Numbered from the stretch's first letter, positions 41,171-49,404 are shown. The stretch: DNA of 64,000 bases from Bradyrhizobium amphicarpaeae (GCF_002266435.3 NZ_CP029426.2:3316001-3380000), one strand, 5' to 3'. Numbers and translations are program-made. Notes: generated from the letters alone by a model not told the origin.

Positions 41171-42194
41171 CGCGGACCTCGTATTTGGTGGGCTTGCCGA
41201 GGCTCGGCATGGCGCGCGAGACCCAATCGGCGGTCCAGGCGATCAGCTGCTCGGTGTCCACGACCGGCCGGCCGAACAGGTCCACGGCCTTCGAGGTGTC
41301 GGTCAGCCAGGCTGTCGGCTGCTCCTCGCCGACAAGCACCGGCGCGCGACCGAACCTTGCGCCGAATTTTGCCGCGAGATCGCGCACCGCCAAAATCTCG
41401 TGGCCGCTGACATTGATCGGCGAGGTCGGCGCGGTACAATGGGCGAGGCAGCGCAGCGCCTGCGCCGACGCGTCGCCCTGCCAGATGAAGTTGACGTGCC
41501 CCAGGCTGACGTCGATCGGTGTGCCCGTCAGCACTTTCGTCGCGATGTCGTGCAGCACGCCATAGCGCATGTCGATCGCGTAGTTGAGGCGGAACAGCCG
41601 ACCGGGCGTCGAAAACTTGCGCGAGAAATACTCGAACATCCGCTCGCGGCCGACGCAGGACTGGGCGTATTCGCCGGGCGGGTTCGGTGCCATCTCCTCG
41701 GTCGAGCCTTTGCTCTCGACAGGCACGAAAGGGTAGATGCAGCCGGTCGAGAACGCCACGATGCGCGAGGACGGAAAGGCCTGCGCCACCAGCGCCGGCA
41801 CATGCGCGTTCATCGCCCAGGTCAGCGACAGATCGCCCTCGGCGCCGAACTTGCGGCCGGCCATGAAGACGATGTTGGGCGCTTTCGGCAGCGACTGGAT
41901 CGCCTTTTCATCCATCAGATCGCAATTGATGGTTTCGACGCCGCGCGCGTGCAGCCATTCCTTCACGCCGGCCTCGCTGAAACGAGCGACGCCGATGACG
42001 CGACGGCCCGGCGCGGCGGCCTTGGCGAGCCCGGCCAGCGTCGGGCCCATCTTGCCGCCGACGCCGAGGATCATGATGTCGCCCTCGACCTCGGTGAGGT
42101 CGTCGATCAGCGCTTGCGTCGGCCGGCACAGGAGATCGTCGAGCGCCGCGATATCGGGAATGGTCTTCGGCAGGGTCTCGCGGGTGAGCAGCAT
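41157..42194 (-). CDS. NAD-dependent epimerase/dehydratase-like protein
   Basis: A 345-residue extended-SDR-like protein. The dinucleotide site is VEGDIMILGVGGKMGPTLAG, a less common GxGGxxG variant. FSTGCIYPFVP replaces the usual Ser-Thr segment. EYAQSCVGRERMFEYF takes the place of the YxxxK motif and lacks Lys in the expected spot, so its catalysis may be altered. AAGGA six bases before the ATG at 42194 sets the start. It follows the permease gene by 13 bases within the TetR-linked cluster. Confidence 0.85.
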   Translation of the reverse strand: MLLTRETLPKTIPDIAALDDLLCRPTQALIDDLTEVEGDIMILGVGGKMGPTLAGLAKAAAPGRRVIGVARFSEAGVKEWLHARGVETINCDLMDEKAIQSLPKAPNIVFMAGRKFGAEGDLSLTWAMNAHVPALVAQAFPSSRIVAFSTGCIYPFVPVESKGSTEEMAPNPPGEYAQSCVGRERMFEYFSRKFSTPGRLFRLNYAIDMRYGVLHDIATKVLTGTPIDVSLGHVNFIWQGDASAQALRCLAHCTAPTSPINVSGHEILAVRDLAAKFGARFGRAPVLVGEEQPTAWLTDTSKAVDLFGRPVVDTEQLIAWTADWVSRAMPSLGKPTKYEVRDGRY

Positions 42195-42207
42195 GGTCGG
42201 TCCTTCG

Positions 42208-42978
42208 TCAGTTTTGTCTGGCATCGCCGACCACGAACATGCGTTCGAGGACGAGGACCAGGCCGTAGAGAGCGACGCCGAGCAGGGTCAGCAGCACGAC
42301 GGCCATCACCATCGCAGGCGTGTCGAGCGACGACTGCACCTGGATCATGAGGTAGCCGAGCCCGCGCTCGGAGGCGATGAACTCGCCGACGATGGCACCG
42401 GCGACCGCGAGGATGGCGCCGACTTTCATGCCGGAGAACACGTAAGGCAGCGATCCCGGCAGCTGGATCTTGCGGAACAACGTCCAGCGCGAGCCGCGCA
42501 GCGATTTGACGAGGTCGAGCAGCTCAGGCTCGACCTCGCGCAGGCCGCGCGCGGTGGTGAGCAGGATCGGAAAGAAACAGATGCTGAAGGCGATCAGGAT
42601 GTTCGGGATGATGCCGTAGGAGAACCAGACGATGAAGAGCGGCCCGAGGGCGACCTTCGGGATCATGTTCAGCGTCACGAACAGCGGCAGCAGCACCAGG
42701 CTGAGTAGCGGCGCCCAGCTGAAGATCACGGCGAGCGCGACACCGACCAAGGCGCCGAGCGCGAAGCCGCCAAGGATCTCGACCGCCGTCACCAGCGTGT
42801 TGGCGCCCCAGGCGTAGTTCGCGGTTCCCAGTGTCTGGATCGTCGCGAGCGGGGAGGGCAGAATGAATTTCGGCACGTGGAAGGCATCGACCGCGACCTG
42901 CCAGAGCACGAGCACGGCGAGGTGCACGATCAGGATGATCGCAAAACTGCGCGAGGCGCGTGCGCTGTCTCCGGCCAC
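42208..42978 (-). CDS. ABC transporter permease (nitrate/sulfonate/taurine type)
   Basis: A 256-residue inner-membrane permease with about six helices and the EAA loop pattern LVKSLRGSRWTLFRKIQLPG that contacts the ATPase. The GTG at 42978 follows AGGGAG at six bases and gives the usual N-terminus; an ATG at 43014 is in frame but less well placed. It is the first gene of the minus-strand transport/enzyme block after tetR. A TetR-type operator sits about 85 bases upstream. Confidence 0.92.
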   Translation of the reverse strand: MAGDSARASRSFAIILIVHLAVLVLWQVAVDAFHVPKFILPSPLATIQTLGTANYAWGANTLVTAVEILGGFALGALVGVALAVIFSWAPLLSLVLLPLFVTLNMIPKVALGPLFIVWFSYGIIPNILIAFSICFFPILLTTARGLREVEPELLDLVKSLRGSRWTLFRKIQLPGSLPYVFSGMKVGAILAVAGAIVGEFIASERGLGYLMIQVQSSLDTPAMVMAVVLLTLLGVALYGLVLVLERMFVVGDARQN

Positions 42979-43059
42979 CGGTTGCTCCCTGTTGGCGCGG
43001 CCGCGATGCCGCAAATCTTCAGCCTAAGCAACCGCAAGCCTAGCCGCCTTTCGGGAAAG

Positions 43060-43076
43060 TTTCAACCAGTTGGTTG
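43060..43076 (-). promoter_or_regulatory. Candidate TetR operator 1, before the permease operon
   Basis: Read on the minus strand the site is CAACCAACTGGTTGAAA. It contains a CAACC/GGTTG dyad and overlaps a possible -35 box TTGAAA, 17 bases from TAGGCT. It matches operator 2 (43728-43744) at 13 of 17 positions and overlaps the tetR stop codon. Confidence 0.6.
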
Positions 43077-43724
43077 ATTAGGCCGCAGCGACTGCAGTAC
43101 GAGGTCGGCGACATGGCGGCGGCGGGCGCGCCGTGCGGTGCGGCTCGACAGGTCCTTGCCGAAGATCGCCGACAGCGTCGGCGTATTGGAGAAGAAGAAA
43201 TAGCTGAGGCCCGCGATGGAGATATAGAGCTGGACCGGATCGATGCCCTTGCGGAACACGCCCGCGCGCACCCCCTCGTTGAGAATGTGGGAGACGCTCT
43301 TCACCAGCGGGGAGTGCATCGCTTCCAGCCGCGTCGAGCCGCGGACGTGGCGGGCGCCGCCGCGGTTCTCGTCGTTCAAAAGCACGATGAAATCGGGGTT
43401 GGCGGCCAGATGGTCGAACGAAGCCTCGATCAGCTTGCGGATCGCCTTCTCCGGCGGCAGGCCCTCGAGATTGAGCTTGCGCTCCTGCTCGCGGATGTCC
43501 TCGTAGACCCATTCGAGCACGGCGAGGTAGAGCGCGTCCTTGTCGCCAAAATAATGATAGACCAGCTGCTTGTTGACGCCCGCCCGCTCGGCGATTTCGT
43601 CGACGCGGGCGCCGGCGAAGCCGTGCCGGGCAAATTCAAGGCGCGCCGCGGTCAGCAGCTTGTTGCGGGTGGCGACGGGATCGCGGCGCTGCGGCACGGT
43701 GTCGCCAGATCGTTTTGCGGGCAT
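43062..43724 (-). CDS. TetR-family transcriptional regulator of the transport cluster
   Basis: A 220-residue TetR repressor. The N-terminal HTH is LEFARHGFAGARVDEIAERA followed by GVNKQLVYHYFGDKDALYLA, and the all-helical C-terminal ligand domain includes IDPVQLYISIAGLSYFFFSN. The start is taken at 43724 (MPAKRSGD). It sits between the binding-protein gene (divergent) and the permease operon (same strand). Matching operator-like dyads lie before both, so it probably represses both until the imported compound or a product binds. Confidence 0.92.
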   Translation of the reverse strand: MPAKRSGDTVPQRRDPVATRNKLLTAARLEFARHGFAGARVDEIAERAGVNKQLVYHYFGDKDALYLAVLEWVYEDIREQERKLNLEGLPPEKAIRKLIEASFDHLAANPDFIVLLNDENRGGARHVRGSTRLEAMHSPLVKSVSHILNEGVRAGVFRKGIDPVQLYISIAGLSYFFFSNTPTLSAIFGKDLSSRTARRARRRHVADLVLQSLRPNQPTG

Positions 43725-43727
43725 TTC

Positions 43728-43744
43728 CAACCAAACAGTTGACA
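43728..43744 (+). promoter_or_regulatory. Candidate TetR operator 2, before the binding-protein gene
   Basis: CAACCAAACAGTTGACA lies in the 100-base gap between tetR and the divergent binding-protein gene. It overlaps a good -35 box TTGACA (43739-43744) for the plus-strand gene. It shares 13 of 17 positions with operator 1. Confidence 0.6.
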
Positions 43745-43824
43745 AGTGGAAGGCGGGCTTGTTGCATTGGTATCCTCACACGGGGAGAGCGACAAGCCGG
43801 GTCGCTGGCATGAGGAGAGATGCG

Positions 43825-44829
43825 ATGAAGCGTTTGCAGGCGGCTGTTGTGGCCCTGATGCTCGGTTTGCCGGCGGTGCCGGCGAGCGCGGGCGAGGCGG
43901 TGAATCTGATCCTGAACTGGACGCCGACGGCCGATCACTCGCCGTATTATTATGCCAAGGCGCAAGGCTGGTACGAGAAGGCCGGCATCGACGTTACGAT
44001 CGAGACCGGCAAGGGCTCGGGCGTCTCCGCCGCCAAAGTCGGCTCCGGAGGCTCGCCGTTCGGCGTTGCCGATCTCGCCACCATGCTGGTGGCCAAGAGC
44101 AAGGGCGCCGACACCGTCGCGGTGATGAGCGTCTATGCCAACACCGGGCAGACCTTCTACTGGCTGAAGAGCTACGGCGTGACCGGCGTGAAGGATTTTG
44201 CCGGCCACAAGATCGGCAACCCGCCCGGGGACGCCTCGCGCGTGATGTGGCCGGCCTTCGCCAAGGCCGCCGGCATCGCGCCCGATTCCGTCGGCTTCGT
44301 GAACGTCGGACCGACCGCGAAGATCGCCGCGCTGAAGAGCCACACCGTCGACATCATCAGCGACTTCTACAACGAGCACGATCTCAAGGTGATCGAGTTC
44401 GGGCAGGACCTCGGCTACGTCAACTGGAAGGACATCGGGCTCAATCTGTACGGCAATTCGCTGATCGTCAACGGGGCGTACCTGCAGAAGCACCCGAAGG
44501 TCGTCGAGGACTTCGTCCGTGTCACGCAGAAGGCCTTCGCCGCCTGCGTTGCCGACGTCGCGCCGTGCCTGAAGGCGCTGCTCGACCAGGTCTCCGGTCT
44601 CGACCAGGCGAACCAGGAGCGCCAGTGGGAGCGCATCAAGTTCCTGATGACGGACGAGTTCACGACTACCAAGGGTCTTGGGTGGATCGACGGCGAGCGG
44701 ATGAAGAAGGACTACGAGCTGGTCCAGACCTATCTCGGAATGGAGAAGCCGTTCGACGTGACGACGGCGTTCACGACCAAGATGCTGGATCCCGCCATCA
44801 AGATGGATGCCAGCAAGGTGAAGAAGTAG
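43825..44829 (+). CDS. NMT1/THI5-like ABC transporter substrate-binding protein
   Basis: A 334-residue periplasmic binding protein. The signal peptide LQAAVVALMLGLPAVPASAG is followed by the NMT1/THI5-like fold: LILNWTPTADHSPYYYAKAQ, then GWYEKAGIDVTIETGKGSG and FGVADLATMLVAKSKG. These proteins bind pyrimidine, sulfonate or similar small ligands. AGGAG lies eight to nine bases before the ATG at 43825, and an ATG at 43810 is also in frame. Being separated from, but divergent to, its permease and ATPase fits co-regulation by the TetR between them. Confidence 0.93.
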   Translation: MKRLQAAVVALMLGLPAVPASAGEAVNLILNWTPTADHSPYYYAKAQGWYEKAGIDVTIETGKGSGVSAAKVGSGGSPFGVADLATMLVAKSKGADTVAVMSVYANTGQTFYWLKSYGVTGVKDFAGHKIGNPPGDASRVMWPAFAKAAGIAPDSVGFVNVGPTAKIAALKSHTVDIISDFYNEHDLKVIEFGQDLGYVNWKDIGLNLYGNSLIVNGAYLQKHPKVVEDFVRVTQKAFAACVADVAPCLKALLDQVSGLDQANQERQWERIKFLMTDEFTTTKGLGWIDGERMKKDYELVQTYLGMEKPFDVTTAFTTKMLDPAIKMDASKVKK

Positions 44830-44846
44830 GGGGTGGCGGCGCGCTC

Positions 44847-44991
44847 CTCTCGTGCCCCGGACGCAGCGCAGCGTCCCTTGACGGTGCGCTGCAGAGCCGG
44901 GGCCCATTGTGCCGAGAGCATGATCCGGGCGGCCTGGGTCCCGGCTCTGCGCAGCAGCGTTGCACGCTGCAGCGCGTCCGGGACACGAGAG
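44847..44991. repeat. Large intergenic palindrome (145 bases)
   Basis: The outer arms CTCTCGTG and CACGAGAG enclose further matching blocks (CCCCGGACGC with GCGTCCGGG, and CTGCAGAGCCGGGGCCC with GGGTCCCGGCTCTGCGCAG). It lies between the binding-protein gene and the min operon and can fold into a long stem. Confidence 0.85.
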
Positions 44992-45032
44992 CGGTGTCAA
45001 CCGGCCCATTCCCACGTAACCCCACGGAGAAA

Positions 45033-45079
45033 TTAACCGGCCGTTAACCATATCCGCCGCATCGTTAACCATTCAATAA
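45033..45079 (+). promoter_or_regulatory. CtrA-type boxes upstream of minCDE
   Basis: A perfect TTAA-N7-TTAA box (TTAACCGGCCGTTAA, 45033-45047) is followed by a near match, TTAA-N7-ATAA (45065-45079), just before the minC ATG at 45100. This is the full CtrA consensus of alphaproteobacteria and suggests cell-cycle control of division-site placement. Confidence 0.75.
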
Positions 45080-45099
45080 CAGGGAACGAGTCGGCCGCT

Positions 45100-45798
45100 A
45101 TGGAGGCTGCAGTCAAACCTCAACGCCAAATGGTGCGCCTGCGCGGGCGCTCCTATGTGGCCTTCGTGTTTACGCCGACGGTTCCGGTGCAGGATTGGCT
45201 GCACGAGATCGACGCCACCATCGCGCGCTCGCCGGGCTTCTTTGCCGGCCGGCCCGTGGTGATCGACCTGTCCTCGGTCGATCTCAGCCAGTCCGGCATC
45301 GGCCATCTGCTCACCAGCCTGCAGGACCGCAACATCCGCGTGCTCGGCATCGAGGGCGTGGAGGAGGCGAAGCTGACGGCGATGATGCCGCCGCTGCTGT
45401 CGGGCGGGCGCAGCTGCGTGGTCGAGCCGAGTGCGCCGAAGAAGGCCGAGACGAAGGCCGAGGCCAAGCCGACCTCGCTCTTGCTCGAAAACCCGGTGCG
45501 CTCGGGCCAGACCGTGATCTTCCCGGAAGGCGACATCACCATCCTCGGCTCGGTCGGGTCCGGCGCGGAAGTCGTCGCCGGCGGTTCGATTCACGTCTAT
45601 GGCGCGCTGCGCGGCCGCGCCATGGCGGGCGTGAACGGTCACACCAGCGCGCGCATCTATTGCCAGAAGATCGAGGCCGAACTGCTTGCGATCGATGGGT
45701 TTTATCAGACCGCCGACGATATCGATGCCGCCTTGCGCGGCAAGCCGGCCCAGGCCTTCCTGCAAGGCAACACCATGCGAATTACCGCGCTGAACTGA
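45100..45798 (+). CDS. minC: Septum site-determining protein MinC
   Basis: A 232-residue FtsZ-polymerisation inhibitor. The N-terminal domain (about 1-105) contains the LHEIDATIARSPGFFAGRPV segment. A Lys/Ala/Glu linker leads to the C-terminal beta-helix domain with EGDITILGSVGSGAEVVAGG, GSIHVYGALRGRAMAGVNGH and ARIYCQKIEAELLAIDG. MinC is recruited to membrane poles by MinD. It is the first gene of minCDE, with minD starting 20 bases downstream and CtrA-type boxes upstream. Confidence 0.97.
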   Translation: MEAAVKPQRQMVRLRGRSYVAFVFTPTVPVQDWLHEIDATIARSPGFFAGRPVVIDLSSVDLSQSGIGHLLTSLQDRNIRVLGIEGVEEAKLTAMMPPLLSGGRSCVVEPSAPKKAETKAEAKPTSLLLENPVRSGQTVIFPEGDITILGSVGSGAEVVAGGSIHVYGALRGRAMAGVNGHTSARIYCQKIEAELLAIDGFYQTADDIDAALRGKPAQAFLQGNTMRITALN

Positions 45799-45817
45799 CC
45801 AGAAGGAGATTTTAGAA

Positions 45818-46633
45818 ATGGCCAAGGTACTGGTCGTGACATCAGGCAAGGGCGGCGTCGGCAAGACCACGACGACCGCCGCCCTGGGAGCGGCGCTGGC
45901 GCAACGCGGCGACAAGGTCGTCGTCGTCGATTTCGACGTCGGCCTGCGCAACCTCGACCTCGTGATGGGTGCCGAGCGCCGCGTCGTGTTCGACCTCATC
46001 AACGTAGTGCAGGGCGTTGCGAAACTCCCGCAGGCGCTGATCAAGGACAAGCGGCTGGAGAACCTCTGGCTGCTGCCGGCTTCGCAGACCCGTGACAAGG
46101 ACGCGCTGACGGAAGAGGGCGTCGGCAAGGTCATCGACGAGCTGCGCGCCCGCTTCGACTGGGTGATCTGCGACAGCCCGGCCGGCATCGAACGCGGCGC
46201 CTCCATGGCGATGCGCTTCGCCGACGAGGCCGTGATCGTGACCAACCCGGAAGTCTCCTCGGTGCGCGATTCCGACCGCATCATCGGCATGCTCGATTCC
46301 AAGACCGTGCGGGCCGAGAAGGGCGAGCGCGTCGAGAAGCACATTCTCATCACGCGCTACGATCCCTCTCGCGCCGCGCGCGGCGAGATGCTGACCATCG
46401 AGGACATCCTCGAGATCCTCGCCACACCCTTGCTCGGCATCATTCCCGAAAGCCAGGACGTGCTGCGCGCCTCCAATGTCGGCACGCCGGTCACGCTGTC
46501 GAACGCGGATGGCGCCCCGGCGCGGGCCTATATCGACGCGGCGCGCCGGCTCTGCGGCGAGACCGTCGCCATGCAGGTGCCGACCGAGCGCAAGGGATTC
46601 ATGGATCGTCTGCTGCGACGGAGGGCTGCATGA
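45818..46633 (+). CDS. minD: Septum site-determining protein MinD
   Basis: A 271-residue ParA/MinD ATPase with the deviant Walker [11 protein letters not shown], the [12 protein letters not shown] segment and [15 protein letters not shown]-terminal amphipathic tail ([13 protein letters not shown]) serves as the membrane-targeting sequence. It binds the membrane with ATP, recruits MinC and is stimulated by MinE. An AAGGAG ribosome-binding site precedes the ATG. Its stop overlaps the minE start by four bases. Confidence 0.98.
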   Translation: MAKVLVVTSGKGGVGKTTTTAALGAALAQRGDKVVVVDFDVGLRNLDLVMGAERRVVFDLINVVQGVAKLPQALIKDKRLENLWLLPASQTRDKDALTEEGVGKVIDELRARFDWVICDSPAGIERGASMAMRFADEAVIVTNPEVSSVRDSDRIIGMLDSKTVRAEKGERVEKHILITRYDPSRAARGEMLTIEDILEILATPLLGIIPESQDVLRASNVGTPVTLSNADGAPARAYIDAARRLCGETVAMQVPTERKGFMDRLLRRRAA

Positions 46634-46911
46634 GCATGGGTTTGCTTCGGCTTCTCCGCGGCAACAAGGCCTCTGCACCCGTCGCTCGCGAGCGGCTGCA
46701 GATCCTGCTTGCCCATGAACGCGGAATGCGTGGCCAGCCCGATCTGCTCGGTGTGCTGCGTGAGGAAATTCTCGCCGTCGTGTCCAAGCACGTCACGCTG
46801 GACCCGACCAAGGTCATCGTCCGGCTCGAGCGCGGCGACGAGGTGTCGACCCTGGAGGTCGATATCGAGGTGCCCAACGATTTCGAGCGCAAGAAAGCGG
46901 CGGTCGCGTAG
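46630..46911 (+). CDS. minE: Cell division topological specificity factor MinE
   Basis: A 93-residue MinE. The N-terminal membrane and MinD-binding helix ([20 protein letters not shown], then QILLAHER) is followed by the dimerisation domain with [13 protein letters not shown] and [20 protein letters not shown]. It stimulates MinD ATPase and drives pole-to-pole oscillation. The start overlaps minD by four bases, and a terminator follows 40 bases after the stop. Confidence 0.97.
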   Translation: MSMGLLRLLRGNKASAPVARERLQILLAHERGMRGQPDLLGVLREEILAVVSKHVTLDPTKVIVRLERGDEVSTLEVDIEVPNDFERKKAAVA

Positions 46912-46950
46912 GGAACGCGGCCGGCGAATCCCAATTTTGGGGTGGGTGAG

Positions 46951-46989
46951 AAGGCGGTCCGCTGGGCATAGCGGGCCGCCTTTGTTTTG
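46951..46989 (+). terminator. Rho-independent terminator of minCDE
   Basis: AAGGCGG-T-CCGCT pairs with AGCGG-G-CCGCCTT around a six-base loop and is followed by TTGTTTT. Confidence 0.85.
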
Positions 46990-46996
46990 GGGCTTC

Positions 46997-47022
46997 GGAA
47001 CGCGGGCCTGCCCTCAATCGTT
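46997..47022 (+). promoter_or_regulatory. EcfG-type general stress promoter
   Basis: GGAAC (46997-47001), a 17-base spacer and CGTT (47019-47022) match the EcfG consensus exactly. The gene at 47078 starts about 50 bases downstream, so it is probably part of the PhyR/EcfG general stress regulon. Confidence 0.72.
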
Positions 47023-47077
47023 GTGAACAACCGCGGGAGCGAAGCGGCCTGCGGTCTGGTCAGACGGGAGAGCGCCC

Positions 47078-47263
47078 ATGATGTCCGAGGTCCAGGTCCA
47101 CACCGTCGCGCGGCAGATGCTCGAGCAGCACGGGTTTGCTGCGATCGCGAAGGCCGCCGAGCAGGCCCAGGCTTGCGAAGGCCGCGGCGAGGCCGATGAC
47201 GCCAGGGAGTGGCGTCACATCGCCGATGCCATGAAAATTATCCGCGGGCCGCACCAGAGCTGA
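47078..47263 (+). CDS. Small stress-associated hypothetical protein, 61 aa
   Basis: A 61-residue helical protein (VHTVARQMLEQHGFAAIAKA, then AEQAQACEGRGEADDAREWR, then HIADAMKII). GGGAG precedes the paired ATGs. An exact EcfG-type promoter motif lies about 55 bases upstream, which makes stress induction likely. There is no signal peptide or known domain. Confidence 0.72.
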   Translation: MMSEVQVHTVARQMLEQHGFAAIAKAAEQAQACEGRGEADDAREWRHIADAMKIIRGPHQS

Positions 47264-47281
47264 TTGCCAGGCTGGAACGCT

Positions 47282-47533
47282 TCAGCGCTCCTCGCGATCC
47301 GATCCCCGTGACGAGGATCGATGCTGCGTCTGCGGCTGGTCGCGCTCGCCGGCTTCCTTGCAAGGGAGCGGTTCCCACGATCCGTCCGGCGCCTGCTGAT
47401 AGGCGCTGCACGAGGACGACGAGGTCGATTTGTCCTCGCCCTTTTGGGCGTCGGAATTCTTTGCCTGTGCCGGGGTGGCCAGCGCTGCGCTCACCGCGAG
47501 CACGCCGGCGACAATGAGATGCGTCATCCGCAT
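47282..47533 (-). CDS. Small secreted Ser-rich hypothetical protein
   Basis: An 83-residue protein with a signal peptide (HLIVAGVLAVSAALATPAQA) and a hydrophilic mature region rich in Ser, Lys, Asp and Gln. Two cysteines (SSCSAYQ, LPCKEA) could form one disulfide. AGGAG supports the ATG at 47533. No domain is recognised. It is convergent with the 47078 gene. Confidence 0.72.
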   Translation of the reverse strand: MRMTHLIVAGVLAVSAALATPAQAKNSDAQKGEDKSTSSSSCSAYQQAPDGSWEPLPCKEAGERDQPQTQHRSSSRGSDREER

Positions 47534-47641
47534 GGGCTTCTCCTGTGCGAAACGAGCCTGCATGCTGGCGAGGAATGTGACGATTATTGGCCGAAACGCG
47601 GGTTCCGTCGGGGTGTGCTTAACGCCGCGACGGCGCCCTTG

Positions 47642-48031
47642 CTAGCCGCCCTTGGCGCGGATCAGGCCGGCGAGGTTGGTTTTCTGGGCCTCGCACCAAT
47701 TGGGCATGCCGAGGCGACGCTGGTTGAGATCGGTCGCCTGGGTCGCCACCGCGACCTCGGCCATCAAATCGTCGTCCTGCTTCTCGCCCATCTTGCCGCC
47801 GGTGTGCATCCAGGCAATCGCCTTGCGCACCTTCTCCGTCGTGCCCTCGGGCAGCTTCATCTGTTCCGCCTTCTGCACGAGATCCTGGTAGACGACATCC
47901 GTGCCCGGACATTCGACCTTGGCGGCGAAGGCCTGCAGGACCAGGGTCACATAGGTCGAACGTGGATGGTCCTCGGCCTGGGCCGGAGCGGCGATCAGCA
48001 ACAGGCCAGCCATCAGGAAACCGTAGCGCAT
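47642..48031 (-). CDS. Secreted hypothetical protein (Rap1a/Tai-like size)
   Basis: A 129-residue protein with signal peptide GFLMAGLLLIAAPAQA and an all-helical mature region. The two conserved cysteines are in VECPGTDVV and MPNWCEAQK. The size and Cys pair recall Rap1a/Tai immunity-type periplasmic proteins, but the sequence match is not strong enough to name. GGAGGAG lies about nine bases before the ATG at 48031. It is divergent from the SDR gene. Confidence 0.72.
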   Translation of the reverse strand: MRYGFLMAGLLLIAAPAQAEDHPRSTYVTLVLQAFAAKVECPGTDVVYQDLVQKAEQMKLPEGTTEKVRKAIAWMHTGGKMGEKQDDDLMAEVAVATQATDLNQRRLGMPNWCEAQKTNLAGLIRAKGG

Positions 48032-48162
48032 CCCAGGTATCTCCTCCGCTTTTTTTAAGAGGCTAGCGTCCGGCCGGCTGCTCCGCAATGGTGCCGGGGC
48101 GAATTTGTCGCTCCACGCTGCAATGCGCTATCGTGGCCCGCATCCCGGCCTCGGAGAGCGAT

Positions 48163-48948
48163 ATGAGCCTGTTCAGCACGCCGTTCGATCCCACCCGCGA
48201 CACGGCGCTCGTCACCGGCGCGGGCAACGGCATCGGCCGCGCCATCGCGCAGGCCCTGGTCGGCGAGGGCGTCCGGACCGTATTCGCCGACATCAGCGCG
48301 GAACGGGTGAGCGCCGCGATCAGTGCGAGCAAGAATCCTGAGCTGGCGGTGCCCTGGATCGGCGATCTCGCCGAGCCCGATGCGTGCGACGCACTGCTTG
48401 CCGCGGCGGACGCCGCGCTGGGCGGGATCACGCATTTCGTCCACAGCGCCTCGCCGCCGCGGCGGGAGGCCGATCACGCGCTCGCAGTCGATCGCAAAAC
48501 CTGGCAGCAGATGCATGCCGTTAATCTCGATGCCGGCTTTCATCTGGCGCGCGAACTCGCAAAGCGGCTGATCGCGGCGAAGCGGCCGGGCTCGTTCCTG
48601 TTTCTCACCTCGCTGCATGCCGGCACGCCGCGCAACCTCCCGCATTATTCGACGGCAAAGGCGGGGATGGCGATGCTGGTGAAGGAGCTGGCGAAGTCGT
48701 TTGGCCGCTACGACATCCGCGTCAATGCGCTGGTGCCCGGCGCGATCGCAGCCGGCGGGTTCGTCGCGGATCCCGCGCTAGCGCGGCACATTCCGCTCGG
48801 GCGCCTCGGCGAGGCCAATGACCTTGCGCCGATGGCGCTCACCGTCTTGTCGAAGAAGCTCTCCGGCTACGTCACCGGCGCGGCCTTCGTCGTTGACGGC
48901 GGTTTGTCGCTGACGAACTGGTTCGAGCCGCCGCTGCTGGAAGAGTAG
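48163..48948 (+). CDS. SDR-family oxidoreductase
   Basis: A 261-residue classical short-chain dehydrogenase with cofactor loop TGAGNGIGRAIAQAL, VNLDAGFHLARELAK in helix E, the catalytic Tyr-Lys in HYSTAKAGM, and the C-terminal VVDGGLSLTNW. The NAG motif is replaced by HSASPPRR, which may change cofactor or substrate handling. CGGAG precedes the ATG at 48163. The upstream in-frame extension is non-family. Confidence 0.92.
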   Translation: MSLFSTPFDPTRDTALVTGAGNGIGRAIAQALVGEGVRTVFADISAERVSAAISASKNPELAVPWIGDLAEPDACDALLAAADAALGGITHFVHSASPPRREADHALAVDRKTWQQMHAVNLDAGFHLARELAKRLIAAKRPGSFLFLTSLHAGTPRNLPHYSTAKAGMAMLVKELAKSFGRYDIRVNALVPGAIAAGGFVADPALARHIPLGRLGEANDLAPMALTVLSKKLSGYVTGAAFVVDGGLSLTNWFEPPLLEE

Positions 48949-49179
48949 TCAGCGTTGCCAGGCCGGCACGGGATCCAGCGGCGTGCGATAAAGCTCGTTG
49001 TCGTCGCGATCGGTGACGCGAACCGCGCAACCCCTCTGCTGCAGCTCCGGTTTCACCTGCGACAGCTCGGTGGCGAGCTGATCGGCCCGATCGGAGGCAA
49101 CCTCGATGTCTTCGAGGATGATTCCGCCCTGGTTCCTGAACTCTCCACCAACCACGAGATCGAAAGAGTAGTACGGCAT
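48949..49179 (-). CDS. DUF6894-like small protein
   Basis: A 76-residue protein beginning MPYYSFDLVVGGEFRNQGGI, then LEDIEVASDRADQLA. It resembles the DUF6894 family, small rhizobial proteins that typically begin with a Y-x-F strand, then D-x-G-x-E and a helix. The ATG at 49179 follows GGGGA. It ends adjacent to the SDR stop. Function is unknown. Confidence 0.78.
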   Translation of the reverse strand: MPYYSFDLVVGGEFRNQGGIILEDIEVASDRADQLATELSQVKPELQQRGCAVRVTDRDDNELYRTPLDPVPAWQR

Positions 49180-49404
49180 CCGAGTTCCCCGGTGTGACGA
49201 GATGAGCTTCGGTGGAAGTCTCAACACATGACGGATGGTACTACTGAGTCGATATCTATCGGATGAACGGACCGCGCAATCTCTGTGCTTATGGCGCAGA
49301 AATGATGTGCAGCATGTGAACGGGGTAACATTTTATTAAACATGTCGACGCGATCATGAGGCATGGAATTGCAGCAGAACCGGGCTCCGGGAACCGGCAG
49401 CTGC

